DNA from: Aromatoleum petrolei
GTDB lineage: Bacteria > Pseudomonadota > Gammaproteobacteria > Burkholderiales > Rhodocyclaceae
Reading direction: 5' to 3'
Length of the DNA: 64,000 nt
NCBI RefSeq assembly: GCF_017894385.1
Contig: NZ_CP059560.1
Coordinates: 5,154,501-5,218,500, forward strand
The notes under the pieces are model-generated. The model was not told the DNA's origin. It saw nothing but the letters and a program-made list of their open reading frames with translations, and searched no databases. A program made the translations under genes and the position numbers. Below, piece after piece: positions 18,541 through 26,780 of the stretch (positions are counted from its first letter, which is position 1; each line of letters starts with the position of its first letter).

Positions 18541-19482
18541 ATGACAAGTAGACAATTTTTTGTACCCCAGCGGCTGGACGACGGGCAGTCCAAGAACGGT
18601 TATGCGGCGATCGACATGACGAAGGAGTTTGCGGAGAAGGACAACGCGAGCTTCCTCGCGAGGGTCGCATTAGACCTTCAGGCGATCAAGAAACGTCCCA
18701 AGAACAAGTTGGAACACGCAAGAGACGGGTCTATGGCCATCGGCCTGATCGGGCGGTACGGTCTGTTCGGTTATGGACTCCGTCGGAGTCAGGAGATTGT
18801 TCGCTTCGACCGGGGACCTTCGTACTGGAGCCACGCATTTCTGTTCCACGGGAACCTTTCACCCGACGAGGATCGCTTGCGCGGGGAGGACAGTCCGTGG
18901 CTCCTGGAGTGCGCGATACATCCACCTAAGTCGCTGAACGATTGGATATACAAAGATGGCGTAGCGCCAAGGCGAGTCTCGGACTACGCGCGAGCCGAAT
19001 TCCATTGGTTGGCTGAATGCAGTGTTCCTAATATTGCAGTGATTTCCATTGCAATGACGCAGGCCGAGCGGGAGGCTATTCGCCGAGCCGCCCTTCAACC
19101 GGACGCCGCGCGCCTTCAGTACGACCTCCTCGCCTTGGCGGGGATGTGGTTCCAGCATCTAACCAACACGGCGGAGGTGCCCAACCCGCTGACCCAGGGG
19201 AATCCGATCTCCTCGTCTGCCTACGTGCAAATGGCGTACAACGCAGCCAACATCGATCTTGCTCCCACCGCAATTCAGGGGACATCCACACCCGAACACT
19301 TTTGGTCGCTCGCACGCCGGTTGCCTGGCCGTGCTGTCTACTGGGAGGAGAAGACGAAAGCACTTTCCCAGCGGTCTATTCAGTTATGGTACTGCGTGCG
19401 GGATCCCTACTGTTTGATGGCGCCGCCGGAGGTACTCCTTGAGTTTAGTTTGGAGCACATTGTTGGGAACACTTCTGGCTGA
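18541..19482 (+). CDS. Permuted NlpC/P60 (YiiX-like) fold candidate, catalytic Cys apparently replaced
   Basis: The 313-aa protein has a SYWSHAFLF segment (about residue 95), like the N-terminal His motif of circularly permuted papain-fold (YiiX/LRAT-type) enzymes. Near the C-terminus it has NPISSSAYVQMAY followed by TSTPEHFW, which fits the usual CSE-x-V-x-x-A-Y ... TP-x-x-L end of that fold. At the place of the nucleophile Cys there is Ser. It could be a serine-type hydrolase, an inactive binding protein, or a chance resemblance. No signal peptide is visible. It follows the PhoD-like gene by 12 bases, so the pair may act on a common phospholipid or cell-envelope substrate; that is inference. 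The fold call is tentative. Confidence 0.5.
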   Translation: MTSRQFFVPQRLDDGQSKNGYAAIDMTKEFAEKDNASFLARVALDLQAIKKRPKNKLEHARDGSMAIGLIGRYGLFGYGLRRSQEIVRFDRGPSYWSHAFLFHGNLSPDEDRLRGEDSPWLLECAIHPPKSLNDWIYKDGVAPRRVSDYARAEFHWLAECSVPNIAVISIAMTQAEREAIRRAALQPDAARLQYDLLALAGMWFQHLTNTAEVPNPLTQGNPISSSAYVQMAYNAANIDLAPTAIQGTSTPEHFWSLARRLPGRAVYWEEKTKALSQRSIQLWYCVRDPYCLMAPPEVLLEFSLEHIVGNTSG

Positions 19483-19757
19483 GGGGCACAGTGTGAGGGA
19501 CGCACCAAGCGGTTGAAGGCTGTACGGCAAGGTCAAGGGCGTCACCACGAGGCAGGGGGTGACCGAGAGCACCTTGTAGCCAGCCTGCGCGATGGCATTC
19601 AGCCTTTGGGGCGCGATAAAGTGAGTCACGCCCTCGATTGAAGGCGGCTAAGCAATAGGCGCCCTAAGTCTCGAGTCCATGTGACGAACTAGATTTGATG
19701 TGAAGAAGCAAAAAACTGTGACCTTCCATTAAAAAATTGGACGTTCTTAATGTAGAG

Positions 19758-20336
19758 ATGGGAATGCGACTCCTTCTTACCGCTATTCTGATTCTCATTG
19801 CGTCTGGTTGCGCTTCAAAATTATACCGCGGCACCGAAGCAGGCCGATTCTCGGGGGCGATCGACGTAAGATGGATACGCAGCGACTACTTTCTATTCAC
19901 CCCGAATGAAGACGACCCGTTCCTCTTTACCCGTAGGGATGGAAGCGTGATCCGTCCAGGACCGATGTACACCGATGGAGGTTCGATTCCGCGATTTTTG
20001 TGGGGAATCGAAGGTTACTCACCGTGGGGCTATGCGCCTGCTTACATCATCCACGATTGGATCTTTGAAGCGCACCACTGTGGTTACGCGTCGGACAGTC
20101 GATACACCTTCGCTGATTCGACTGCAGTAATGGGTGAGAGTTTAAAGGCGCTGATGGAGGAAAGCCCGGAGTATCGAAACTACTTTGTGTTCGACTCAGT
20201 AATTGCGGCGGTTGGCTCCCCTATCGCAAAGAGGTTATGGGAGGACGGCTCCTGCAAGCCTCCGCCAATCGACCTTTTTGCAGTTCCAGAGACGGTCTTG
20301 CCTGGCGAACTGATCATGAGAATACAATTTAAGTAA
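19758..20336 (+). CDS. DUF1353-family lipoprotein
   Basis: The protein (192 aa from this ATG) begins with a lipoprotein signal: a hydrophobic run LLLTAILILI and a lipobox LIASGC, so it should be attached to a membrane by lipid on Cys. The mature part has the DUF1353 pattern: a YTDGGSIPRFLW segment, then an IIHDWIFEAHHCGY segment with conserved His/Asp that could bind metal. DUF1353 proteins are found in phages and bacterial accessory regions; their function is not known to me. A TTG start seven codons earlier and an ATG two codons later are alternatives. The gene and its surroundings are AT-richer than the kinase operons, suggesting transfer. Confidence 0.75.
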   Translation: MGMRLLLTAILILIASGCASKLYRGTEAGRFSGAIDVRWIRSDYFLFTPNEDDPFLFTRRDGSVIRPGPMYTDGGSIPRFLWGIEGYSPWGYAPAYIIHDWIFEAHHCGYASDSRYTFADSTAVMGESLKALMEESPEYRNYFVFDSVIAAVGSPIAKRLWEDGSCKPPPIDLFAVPETVLPGELIMRIQFK

Positions 20337-20646
20337 CACATTCCCAATGTTGCGAGTCGGTTTGTTTGCCTTGCACTCTGCTCCGGATCAATTTTCTGTA
20401 GCTTAGTCACAGGGCATGATGTAAAAAAACATTTGACGCATTCGAGTCCGCAGTTTGGCCAACAGGTCAGTGGTTCTTGCTCCAGATTGTGAGGTGACGC
20501 CGACGACTGGGTCGGCAAAGTCTCCTTCGATCTCGGGAGCATTTAGACGAGCCATCGCAAGTGCTGATTGAAATCGGAATACACCGAAATAGGCCGGTTA
20601 CGTCACAATTAAACATCGAAGACGTCGAGTAATAAAGGAGGCACCA
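20337..20646. other. Gap without a recognised gene
   Basis: No gene is supported. The stretch is AT-rich and ends in AAAGGAG at 20634-20640, the ribosome site of the dihaem cytochrome gene. The promoter of that gene probably lies here, but I cannot point to convincing boxes. Confidence 0.4.
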
Positions 20647-22575
20647 ATGGTTTCAGTAGTTCGACGCGCCTTGATTACCCTTGCCGCCTTCTCGATATCT
20701 TCGGCGGGGGCCGAGGAGCGGTCAGTCGCTTACCTTGACCAAGGCTGGTCTCCGGAACAAAGGGCGGTTTGGTACACGCTTTCGCAAGGCTCACGCTTAT
20801 TGCCGCTCGATTGGCTCCGTGCCCTCGAACAACCGGGCTCCTCCGATCCATTCCTAACGCGCGGATATATTGAGGAATTTCGATACCTATGGCCTGAGCC
20901 GGCAGCAATGAATCAGTTGCCAATTGGATTTGCGATCGATACTCAAAGCGATCGGCATTTCTCTGATAGAACTAGATTGCGTTGGAAGGCAGGGCAAGCC
21001 GATCGTGAGCCCTGGGTTGGTCTGAATTGTGCAGCTTGCCACACCGCGGAGCTGACATACCAAGGAAGGCGTTTTCGAATTAATGGCGGCCCAACTCTTG
21101 CCGACTTCCAAAGCTTTATCTCTGCGCTAAATAGGTCACTCATTGAGACAAGAAACGACAGTGCGAAGTTCGATAGATTTGCCCAGTCCGTCCTAGGAAT
21201 TGGCGAAAGGAGCAAAGAGAACCTGAGTTTGCTAAAAAATGCCATGGATCGATTGATCAAATGGCAGCTTGAAGAAGAGACGGCGAACAAAGCTGCCATC
21301 GAATACGGTTTTGGACGACTCGACGCCTTCGGGCACATATACAACAAAATCTTACTGAGTCTACGTGCGAGAACGCAGCTGAATAATCCAGCTGATGCCC
21401 CGGTAAGTTATCCATTTCTGTGGAACACCCATCAACAAGATAAAGTCCAATGGAACGGTATCGCGGCTAACACCACTTTTGAAAACATTGCGATCGGAGC
21501 GCTTGGGCGCAATGTCGGTGAAGTAACCGGCGTATTTGCTGATCTGAAGCTATTTCGCTTTGGTCCGGCAGTCAATGGATATGTAACTAGCGCTCGGCTC
21601 AAGAATTTAATGCGCTTGGAAGGGCAGCTAGCACAACTCAAGCCACCAAGTTGGCCCGACGCATTCCCAACCATTGATGTGGAACGATGGGAGCGCGGAA
21701 AAGCTCTTTTCCTTGCCCCTTCTGGAGGCTGTGTCAGCTGCCATAGTGTTATCGGCAACGACGATCTAACAACGTCGGTAAATGTGGAAATGACCAAACT
21801 GAGTGGAGAAGGAGCCATTGGCACCGACCCTTGGATGGCGTGCAACGCATACACGTATCAGGCCTACTCAGGCATCCTGAGGGGAACACCGAGGAGGTTC
21901 ATAATTTTCTCCAGTTCGCCATTTGAAGAAAAAGCGCCTTTAGCTGATTTGCTAAGTGCGACCGTTGTCGGATCCATCTACTATAAAAGGACAGAACTGC
22001 TGGGAAGTGTGCGGGCAGCATTAAAGGCCAGCCATCCATTTTTACTTGAGGCTTCGTCGGATCAAGATATCTCTTCCGAAATTCGTAGTGGCGGAGACGT
22101 CGTTCAAGTGTTGTCCAACATAGCAAGCATGAAACTGGAAACTGGAAAAGTTGCACGCCTACAGCGCTGCATGACAGAAAAAAATGCACTGCTGGCATAC
22201 AAGGCCCGACCACTTACTGGTATCTGGGCGACTCCCCCATTTTTGCATAATGGTTCAGTGCCAACACTCTATGACCTGCTGCTGCCACCAGAGTCCCGGC
22301 CGAGGTATTTCTCGCTGGGCACCAGAGAGTTTGATCCAGAAAAGGTCGGCTATGTTAATGAGTTCTCGGGTGATCCACACCGCACACCGCAGGCAATTGA
22401 AAAAAATATATTTCAGTTTCGGGCCTTCGATGGCTTTGGTGCCGAAATTCCTGGAAACTCGAACGCCGGACACGATTATGGCAATAGGCAGTTTTCCGAT
22501 GAGGACCGTTGGGCGTTGGTGGAATATATGAAGGCCGTGGGCGGTCATCGAGACGGCAATAGAATCGCTCCCTAG
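20647..22575 (+). CDS. RoxA/MauG-like dihaem c-type cytochrome
   Basis: The 642-aa product has a Sec signal (about 1-22, ending SSAGA) and so should act in the periplasm or outside. Two c-haem sites are clear: CAACH at 128-132 and CVSCH at 362-366. The C-terminal block GIWATPPFLHNGSVPTLYDL (about 520-540) is the signature of the MauG/cytochrome c peroxidase superfamily, and the size and LLPPESRPRYF tail fit the RoxA-like branch. RoxA and RoxB are secreted dihaem dioxygenases that cleave polyisoprene; many relatives have no known substrate. A strong ribosome site precedes the ATG. It appears to be a single-gene unit among AT-rich accessory genes. A peroxidase role is the main alternative. Confidence 0.85.
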   Translation: MVSVVRRALITLAAFSISSAGAEERSVAYLDQGWSPEQRAVWYTLSQGSRLLPLDWLRALEQPGSSDPFLTRGYIEEFRYLWPEPAAMNQLPIGFAIDTQSDRHFSDRTRLRWKAGQADREPWVGLNCAACHTAELTYQGRRFRINGGPTLADFQSFISALNRSLIETRNDSAKFDRFAQSVLGIGERSKENLSLLKNAMDRLIKWQLEEETANKAAIEYGFGRLDAFGHIYNKILLSLRARTQLNNPADAPVSYPFLWNTHQQDKVQWNGIAANTTFENIAIGALGRNVGEVTGVFADLKLFRFGPAVNGYVTSARLKNLMRLEGQLAQLKPPSWPDAFPTIDVERWERGKALFLAPSGGCVSCHSVIGNDDLTTSVNVEMTKLSGEGAIGTDPWMACNAYTYQAYSGILRGTPRRFIIFSSSPFEEKAPLADLLSATVVGSIYYKRTELLGSVRAALKASHPFLLEASSDQDISSEIRSGGDVVQVLSNIASMKLETGKVARLQRCMTEKNALLAYKARPLTGIWATPPFLHNGSVPTLYDLLLPPESRPRYFSLGTREFDPEKVGYVNEFSGDPHRTPQAIEKNIFQFRAFDGFGAEIPGNSNAGHDYGNRQFSDEDRWALVEYMKAVGGHRDGNRIAP

Positions 22576-22873
22576 AGGCTCGCCCCTGAAATTGCTCCGC
22601 AAAGTGGCTCGATTAAAAGTCAACACAAAATGGGGCGGACAGATTATCTAGAATTTGAACAAGCGAGAAGTAACTGAACCGCGACTCTGGCCGTCGTCGC
22701 TGCCCGCAAATACGAGCGCGTTTGTCTGGAGTGTTTTCTGCCGACATTTATTGGAATCGCCGCTTCCTATGCATAGCAATCGGCGAATCCTGCCTCACGT
22801 ATCGTCGGAGGCGACTCGGGTTCAATCCGCCTCTGAACTTAGTCGTTGGCGGCACGGGCAATAGGGAGCATTC

Positions 22874-23344
22874 ATGACTGAAGAGCAGTTTCGCAGTGTG
22901 CTATTGGAATACCGAGAGGAGATCAGATTCCAAATTGCACAGCACTCCAAGCTGCGTGGATTGGATGGAACGTTGTATAATTATACTACTGGCGTCGTTC
23001 TCCTATGCACCGCTCTTTTGTCCACATTGCCGGGTGCGGAAGGCGGGTTTTTGTTCTGGTTTATGAAATCTCTAGCCGTCCTAAGTATGTTCTTGGTAGC
23101 GCTGGATCGAACGCTCGGTTTTGGGCCGAGGTGGAGATTTCATATCGAGATGGAAAATTCATATCGAACGCTGCTTGATCATCTCCTCATTTTAGAAACG
23201 GTCGAACCAATGGAGCGTGGATCGCGTTTGGACAAATTTCGCGGAGAATTGTCTGGTGTTCGCAGTAGGGAGCACGGTTTGCCTGGCATCTCGACGGCTG
23301 ACGACAACAAGGCTGTACCAACGAAAGTGAGGCCAGACCAGTGA
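22874..23344 (+). CDS. Small membrane protein, two helices (SLATT-like)
   Basis: The 156-aa product has a charged N-terminal helix and two adjacent membrane helices (about 38-55 and 58-82) with a very short loop. A long C-terminal amphipathic helix follows, containing MENSYRTLLDHL. This layout and the YR-x-L element recall SLATT/DUF4231 proteins, which are predicted pore-forming effectors in nucleotide-signalled defence systems. The resemblance is of architecture only and no partner synthase lies next to it, so the function stays open. The ATG follows AGGGAG. The tail after about residue 125 is polar and probably disordered. Confidence 0.6.
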   Translation: MTEEQFRSVLLEYREEIRFQIAQHSKLRGLDGTLYNYTTGVVLLCTALLSTLPGAEGGFLFWFMKSLAVLSMFLVALDRTLGFGPRWRFHIEMENSYRTLLDHLLILETVEPMERGSRLDKFRGELSGVRSREHGLPGISTADDNKAVPTKVRPDQ

Positions 23345-23652
23345 TTCGGCAACTGGCTGCCTCCAGAGCCCATTTCGGAGCGGTTGGTCGAGGAGGAGGC
23401 AATGAAGATTTTCATCTGGTCGAGTTGCTGTCCATAGAACGCAGTGCCGGGTAACTGCGCCTCTTTGATACCTGCCGGACGACTTTTGACAGTTCGAGTG
23501 GCAGTCAGTGCTAAAGCATTCAATTGTCATCGATATGCCAGACTAACCCACATCGCATTATTCGTCATTGAAAGGCATTCATACTCAAGCACTTGCGCAG
23601 GCATCTTGTGAGCCTTTCTCAAAAGGCTTCCACTCTCTTTTGGGCTACGAGA
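23345..23652. other. Gap without a recognised gene
   Basis: Several short frames exist on both strands, none with a credible ribosome site or recognisable product. The stretch directly precedes a transposase remnant and is probably mobile-element debris. Confidence 0.35.
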
Positions 23653-23833
23653 ATGGAAACACCGGCGCCGATACACTTGATGAATTGTCTTGCCCAAATT
23701 GAAGACCCACGCCGGGCGGGCTATACGCATCGCCATGAGCTGCGGGAGTTCCTGGCGATCGCCGTCTGTGCTGTGCGATGTGAACAGCTTCGAAGACATT
23801 GCGTTCTGGGCCGAGGATAAGGTGGTCTTGTAG
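23653..23833 (+). pseudogene. ISAs1-family transposase remnant, frameshifted and truncated
   Basis: Codons from the ATG read NCLAQIEDPRRAGYTHR and LREFLAIAVCAV, the N-terminal helper region of ISAs1/H-repeat transposases (pattern: DPRR ... H-x-L-x-x-I-L-x-I-A-x-C-A-V). The continuation typical of the family, LCDVNSFEDIAFWAED, is found in a different reading frame, so one frameshift lies near 23770. A TAG then ends it and the catalytic DDE part is missing. This is a dead fragment next to the intact IS66. Confidence 0.7.
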
Positions 23834-24008
23834 TGGGAGTGGTGGGGATTTTCGACGCTTGGGGGATAATATCAAGCCTCAATTGAATGCAGAGGGCGCA
23901 GGGCTGACAGACGTCATCGCCCATCCAACTCGTGCAAATCTTGCACAGGTTGAGCTCATTGGAGGCCGAACCCGATCAAGTCCAGATTTTGGACATACCT
24001 GTGATGAC

Positions 24009-24016
24009 CACTCACG
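24009..24016. repeat. IS66 target-site duplication, left copy
   Basis: The eight bases CACTCACG just outside the left end of the IS66 element are repeated exactly outside its right end. Eight bases is the duplication size known for IS66. Confidence 0.9.
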
Positions 24017-24041
24017 GTAAGCGTCCGGTGCCGACCGTCTT
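24017..24041 (+). repeat. IS66 terminal inverted repeat, left
   Basis: GTAAGCGTCCG, six unmatched bases, then ACCGTCTT. It pairs with the right end, giving 19 matches in 25. Confidence 0.85.
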
Positions 24042-24050
24042 GCGCAGGCG

Positions 24051-24356
24051 TCAGTCCGATGCGTTGATCTCGTCGGTGAACTCTCCGTCGCGCAATGCGC
24101 GGCTGATGGCGGCATCAAGCCGGATCAGGAGCTCGTAGAGGGTTTCGCCGTCGCGGCGCTGGAGGATAGCCAAGCAGTTGTGGTCGTCGTTGGCGATGGC
24201 GACGCAGCCGACGGGGTACAACTGCCCGAGGGTGATTTGCCCTTCGGTCTCGATCAGGGAGGTGACGTTGGGGAGGCCGGCCAGCGGATCGTCCGCCGGG
24301 CCTGGCGCTACGCGGCTTCCTGGTTTGCTTCGACCGGGGCGAGTTCGACGTTCCAT
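24051..24356 (-). CDS. Accessory small protein at the end of the IS66 element
   Basis: The 101-aa frame starts inside the 3' end of tnpC (49-base overlap, different frame) and runs almost to the left end of the element. The product reads cleanly as a folded protein: [20 protein letters not shown], then [20 protein letters not shown], then a helical [16 protein letters not shown]. To my memory, similar small frames occur downstream of tnpC in other IS66 members, with no known role. The overlap implies translational coupling. The start could instead lie upstream in the same frame, because the frame stays open through tnpC. Confidence 0.6.
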   Translation of the reverse strand: MERRTRPGRSKPGSRVAPGPADDPLAGLPNVTSLIETEGQITLGQLYPVGCVAIANDDHNCLAILQRRDGETLYELLIRLDAAISRALRDGEFTDEINASD

Positions 24357-25828
24357 GGCAGCAACTCCTCGATGCGGTTGACCGGGTGCTCGGCGATGCG
24401 CGCGAGCACGTGGCGCAGGTAGGCCTCCGGATCCAGATCGTTGAGCTTGGCCGTGCCGATCAGGCTGTAGATCGCGGCCGCGCGCTCGCCCCCGGCGTCC
24501 GAGCCGGCAAAGAGGTAGTTCTTGCGGCCGATCGCCACGGTGCGCAGCGCCCGCTCGGCGGCGTTGTTGTCGATCTCGATACGCCCGTCGGCGGCGTAGC
24601 GGGTGAGCGCCGGCCAACGCGTGAGCGCATAGCGAATCGCCTCGGCCAGCGCCGAACGCTTCGAGATCTTGGTGAGCGTCTCGCCGAGCCAGTGCTGGAG
24701 CTCGTCGAGCAGCGGCACGGCGCGCGCCTGGCGCACCTCGCGTCGCACGTCGGGCGGCTGCCCGCGGATGGCGGCCTCGATCTCGTAGAGCGCGCCGATG
24801 CGCGTGAGCGCCTCGGTGGCGATCGGCGAGGCCTGCGCCTTCGCGAGCTCGTAGAACTTGCGCCGGGCATGCGCCCAGCAGGCGGCCTCGACGATGTCTC
24901 CGTCGGCATACAGCGGCTCGTAGCCGGCGAAGGCGTCGGCTTGCAGGATGCCTCGGTATGCCTTGAGGTGCGCCTGGGGATGTTCGCCGCGCCGATTCGG
25001 CGAGTAGGCGAACCATACGGCGGGCGCCGCGCGGTCGCCGGCCGGGCGATCGTCCCGAACGTAGGTCCACAGCCGCCCGGTGCGGGTCTTGCCTTCTCCC
25101 GGCGCCAGCACGGGCACCGGTGTGTCGTCGGCGTGGACCTTGGCGGCTGCGAGCACGTACCGGTTAAGCGCCTCGACGAGCGGGCGCAGCAGCGCGCTGC
25201 ACTGGCCGACCCAGTCGGCGAGCGTCGAGCGTTCGAGCGTGACGCCCGCCCGGGCGTAGATGTCGCTCTGGCGGTAGAGCGGCAGGTGGTCGCAGTACTT
25301 GGCGGTGAGGACATGGGCGAGCAGTCCCGCACCGGCCCGCCCGCGGGCAATCGGGCGGCTCGGTGCCGGCGCCTGGACGATCGCGTCACAGCGGGCGCAG
25401 GCAAGCTTCGGGCGCACGTGGCGGATCACCCGGAAGGAGTCGGGCACGTACTCGAGCATTTCGCTCACGTCTTCGCCGAGCCGCTTCAACGCGCCGCCGC
25501 AGTCCGGGCAGCAGCTCGCCTGCGGCGCATGTTCGAGCGGCTCGCGCGGCAGGTGCGCCGGCAACGGCTCGCGCGCGGCGCGTTCGGATTCGGTGCCGGG
25601 AATGCTCGGGGAAACGGCGACGGCGCGCTCGGCGCGCACCGCCTCGAACTCCTCGAGCGAGAGTTCCAGTTGGCCGATCGTCTCGTCGAGCTGCTCGGAG
25701 CGGCGGCCGAATTGCGCCCGGCGCAGCTTCGCGATGATGAAGTTCAGTCGCTCGATCTCGACCTGCTGGGCCGCGACCATCGCCTTGAGCAGCGTGGCAT
25801 CATCGGGCAGGGGCGAGGTCGAGTCCAT
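24308..25828 (-). CDS. tnpC: IS66 transposase (TnpC)
   Basis: The 506-aa transposase has an N-terminal leucine-zipper-like helix (about 10-60, with [13 protein letters not shown]) and a zinc-finger segment with CPDCGG and CARC. The DDE catalytic core contains [10 protein letters not shown], a central [13 protein letters not shown] and a C-terminal [11 protein letters not shown]. The closing [15 protein letters not shown] block is diagnostic for IS66. All key blocks are present and the frame is intact, so it is probably active. It catalyses cut and strand transfer of the element. Its 3' end overlaps the small accessory frame. Confidence 0.97.
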   Translation of the reverse strand: MDSTSPLPDDATLLKAMVAAQQVEIERLNFIIAKLRRAQFGRRSEQLDETIGQLELSLEEFEAVRAERAVAVSPSIPGTESERAAREPLPAHLPREPLEHAPQASCCPDCGGALKRLGEDVSEMLEYVPDSFRVIRHVRPKLACARCDAIVQAPAPSRPIARGRAGAGLLAHVLTAKYCDHLPLYRQSDIYARAGVTLERSTLADWVGQCSALLRPLVEALNRYVLAAAKVHADDTPVPVLAPGEGKTRTGRLWTYVRDDRPAGDRAAPAVWFAYSPNRRGEHPQAHLKAYRGILQADAFAGYEPLYADGDIVEAACWAHARRKFYELAKAQASPIATEALTRIGALYEIEAAIRGQPPDVRREVRQARAVPLLDELQHWLGETLTKISKRSALAEAIRYALTRWPALTRYAADGRIEIDNNAAERALRTVAIGRKNYLFAGSDAGGERAAAIYSLIGTAKLNDLDPEAYLRHVLARIAEHPVNRIEELLPWNVELAPVEANQEAA

Positions 25829-25880
25829 GAGGCGAGTCTACGCGAGTCGGCCCCGTGTGAACAGCCCCCCGGCAACCCTG

Positions 25881-26228
25881 CTATGCGGCGCATTCGGGCT
25901 GCCAGCTGCGCCGGGGCCGACGCCAGTCGATGCCTTCGAGCAGCATCGACAATTGCGCCGCGGTGAGATGGACTGCGCCGTCAGTCGCCTGCGGCCACAC
26001 GAAGCGCCCGTGCTCGAGCCGCTTGGTAAAGAGGCACACCCCGTCGCCGCTCCACCACAAGAGCTTCACCAGATGACCGCGCCGCCCGCGGAAGATGAAC
26101 ACGTGCCCCGAGAACGGATTCTCCCCCAGCGCGCCTTGCACCAGCGCGGCCAGACCGTCCATGCCGCGGCGCATGTCGGTGACGCCGGCCACGAGCCAGA
26201 TCCGGGTGCCCGCCGGCAGCCCGATCAT
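25881..26228 (-). CDS. tnpB: IS66 accessory protein TnpB
   Basis: The 115-aa product begins MIGLPAGTRIWLVAG and contains TDMRRGMDGL, FSGHVFIFRGRRG and KLLWWSGDG, the standard blocks of the IS66 Orf2 (TnpB) family. It is required for transposition of some IS66 members, but its biochemical role is not settled. The ATG overlaps the tnpA stop (ATGA), so the two are coupled. The gap of about 50 bases to tnpC is usual for the family. Confidence 0.95.
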   Translation of the reverse strand: MIGLPAGTRIWLVAGVTDMRRGMDGLAALVQGALGENPFSGHVFIFRGRRGHLVKLLWWSGDGVCLFTKRLEHGRFVWPQATDGAVHLTAAQLSMLLEGIDWRRPRRSWQPECAA

Positions 26229-26635
26229 GTCCGCGCGTCCAGGCAGTCGAGGACCGTGCGCAGCGCCTCGCGACTGACTTCGCCGAGCACCCGCACGGTC
26301 GCACTGCCGATGACGATCTCGAGCGCCGCCGACTGCTTCGCCTCCTCCAAGTCCTGGCCCGCGGTGGGCGACAAGGTCACCACCGGTAGCAGTTTCGGCA
26401 TCACGCCCCTGCCAGGCATCCCAGCTACATGCTCCGGCTGTGGCCTGCCGAACAGTCCGGCGCGGTAGTAGCGGCGCCACTTGAACAGCAGGTTGGCGTT
26501 GAGGCCATGCTCGAGTGCGAGCTTCGCGACTGAGATCCCCGCCTCGCACGCGAGACCGGCGAGGTGGCGTTTGACGTCGACCGGATAGTTCGGACGCCCC
26601 TTGCGGGTCACCCGCGTGATGCCATTCGTAGCCAA
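26225..26635 (-). CDS. tnpA: IS66 accessory protein TnpA (helix-turn-helix)
   Basis: The 136-aa product has the helix-turn-helix region of IS66 Orf1 (HLAGLACEAGISVAKLALEHG, then LNANLLFKWRR). A Pro-rich linker and a C-terminal ALEIVIGSATVRV ... VLDCL segment follow. It probably binds the element's ends. The start is uncertain: a TTG giving ATNGITRVTRKGRP is chosen because family proteins begin shortly before the basic GRP segment; the frame is open for 16 more codons upstream across a palindrome. Confidence 0.88.
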   Translation of the reverse strand: MATNGITRVTRKGRPNYPVDVKRHLAGLACEAGISVAKLALEHGLNANLLFKWRRYYRAGLFGRPQPEHVAGMPGRGVMPKLLPVVTLSPTAGQDLEEAKQSAALEIVIGSATVRVLGEVSREALRTVLDCLDART

Positions 26636-26642
26636 AGTGGTC

Positions 26643-26662
26643 CCCACCAAATATTTGGTGGG
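26643..26662. repeat. Perfect 20-bp palindrome before tnpA
   Basis: CCCACCAAATATTTGGTGGG is fully self-complementary. It sits 7 bases before the proposed TTG start of tnpA, within the IS66 right end. It could be an operator, a hairpin that hides the ribosome site against read-through transcription, or a transposase-binding site. Confidence 0.7.
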
Positions 26663-26693
26663 CGCCACTCTGGGCGATCTCAATCAGAGACGG

Positions 26694-26718
26694 AAGACGG
26701 TGCTGGGCGGACGCTTAC
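26694..26718 (-). repeat. IS66 terminal inverted repeat, right
   Basis: Read on the minus strand it starts GTAAGCGTCCG and contains ACCGTCTT, matching the left end in 19 of 25 positions. Confidence 0.85.
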
Positions 26719-26726
26719 CACTCACG
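26719..26726. repeat. IS66 target-site duplication, right copy
   Basis: CACTCACG is identical to the eight bases outside the left end of the element. Confidence 0.9.
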
Positions 26727-26780
26727 GCGGTGTGTCTGCTGTCAGCGGCAAGCGAGCGAATTTTTGGGGGGAGGGAGCCC

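Larger units (their letters stand above)
24017..26718 (-). mobile_element. Complete IS66-family insertion sequence
   Basis: The element is 2702 bp. It holds tnpA, tnpB and tnpC plus a short fourth frame, all on the minus strand. Both ends start GTAAGCGTCCG and share ACCGTCTT further in, giving imperfect terminal inverted repeats (19 of 25 bases match by eye). Exact 8-bp direct repeats (CACTCACG) flank it. Intact ends, intact genes and an exact duplication suggest a recent insertion that may still be active. It landed between the ISAs1 remnant and an AbrB-like gene, about 60 bases before that gene's ATG. Confidence 0.93.

Noticed and set aside
19384..19629. Minus-strand frame reading MTHFIAPQRLNAIAQAG...
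   Set aside because: It partly reads like protein, but it overlaps the end of the papain-fold-like gene and matches nothing I recognise; at most a gene fragment.
24386..25966. A 526-codon open frame on the plus strand across tnpC
   Set aside because: It is antisense to a complete IS66 tnpC, is rich in Arg/Gly/Ala as expected from GC-rich shadow frames, and has no recognisable motif.
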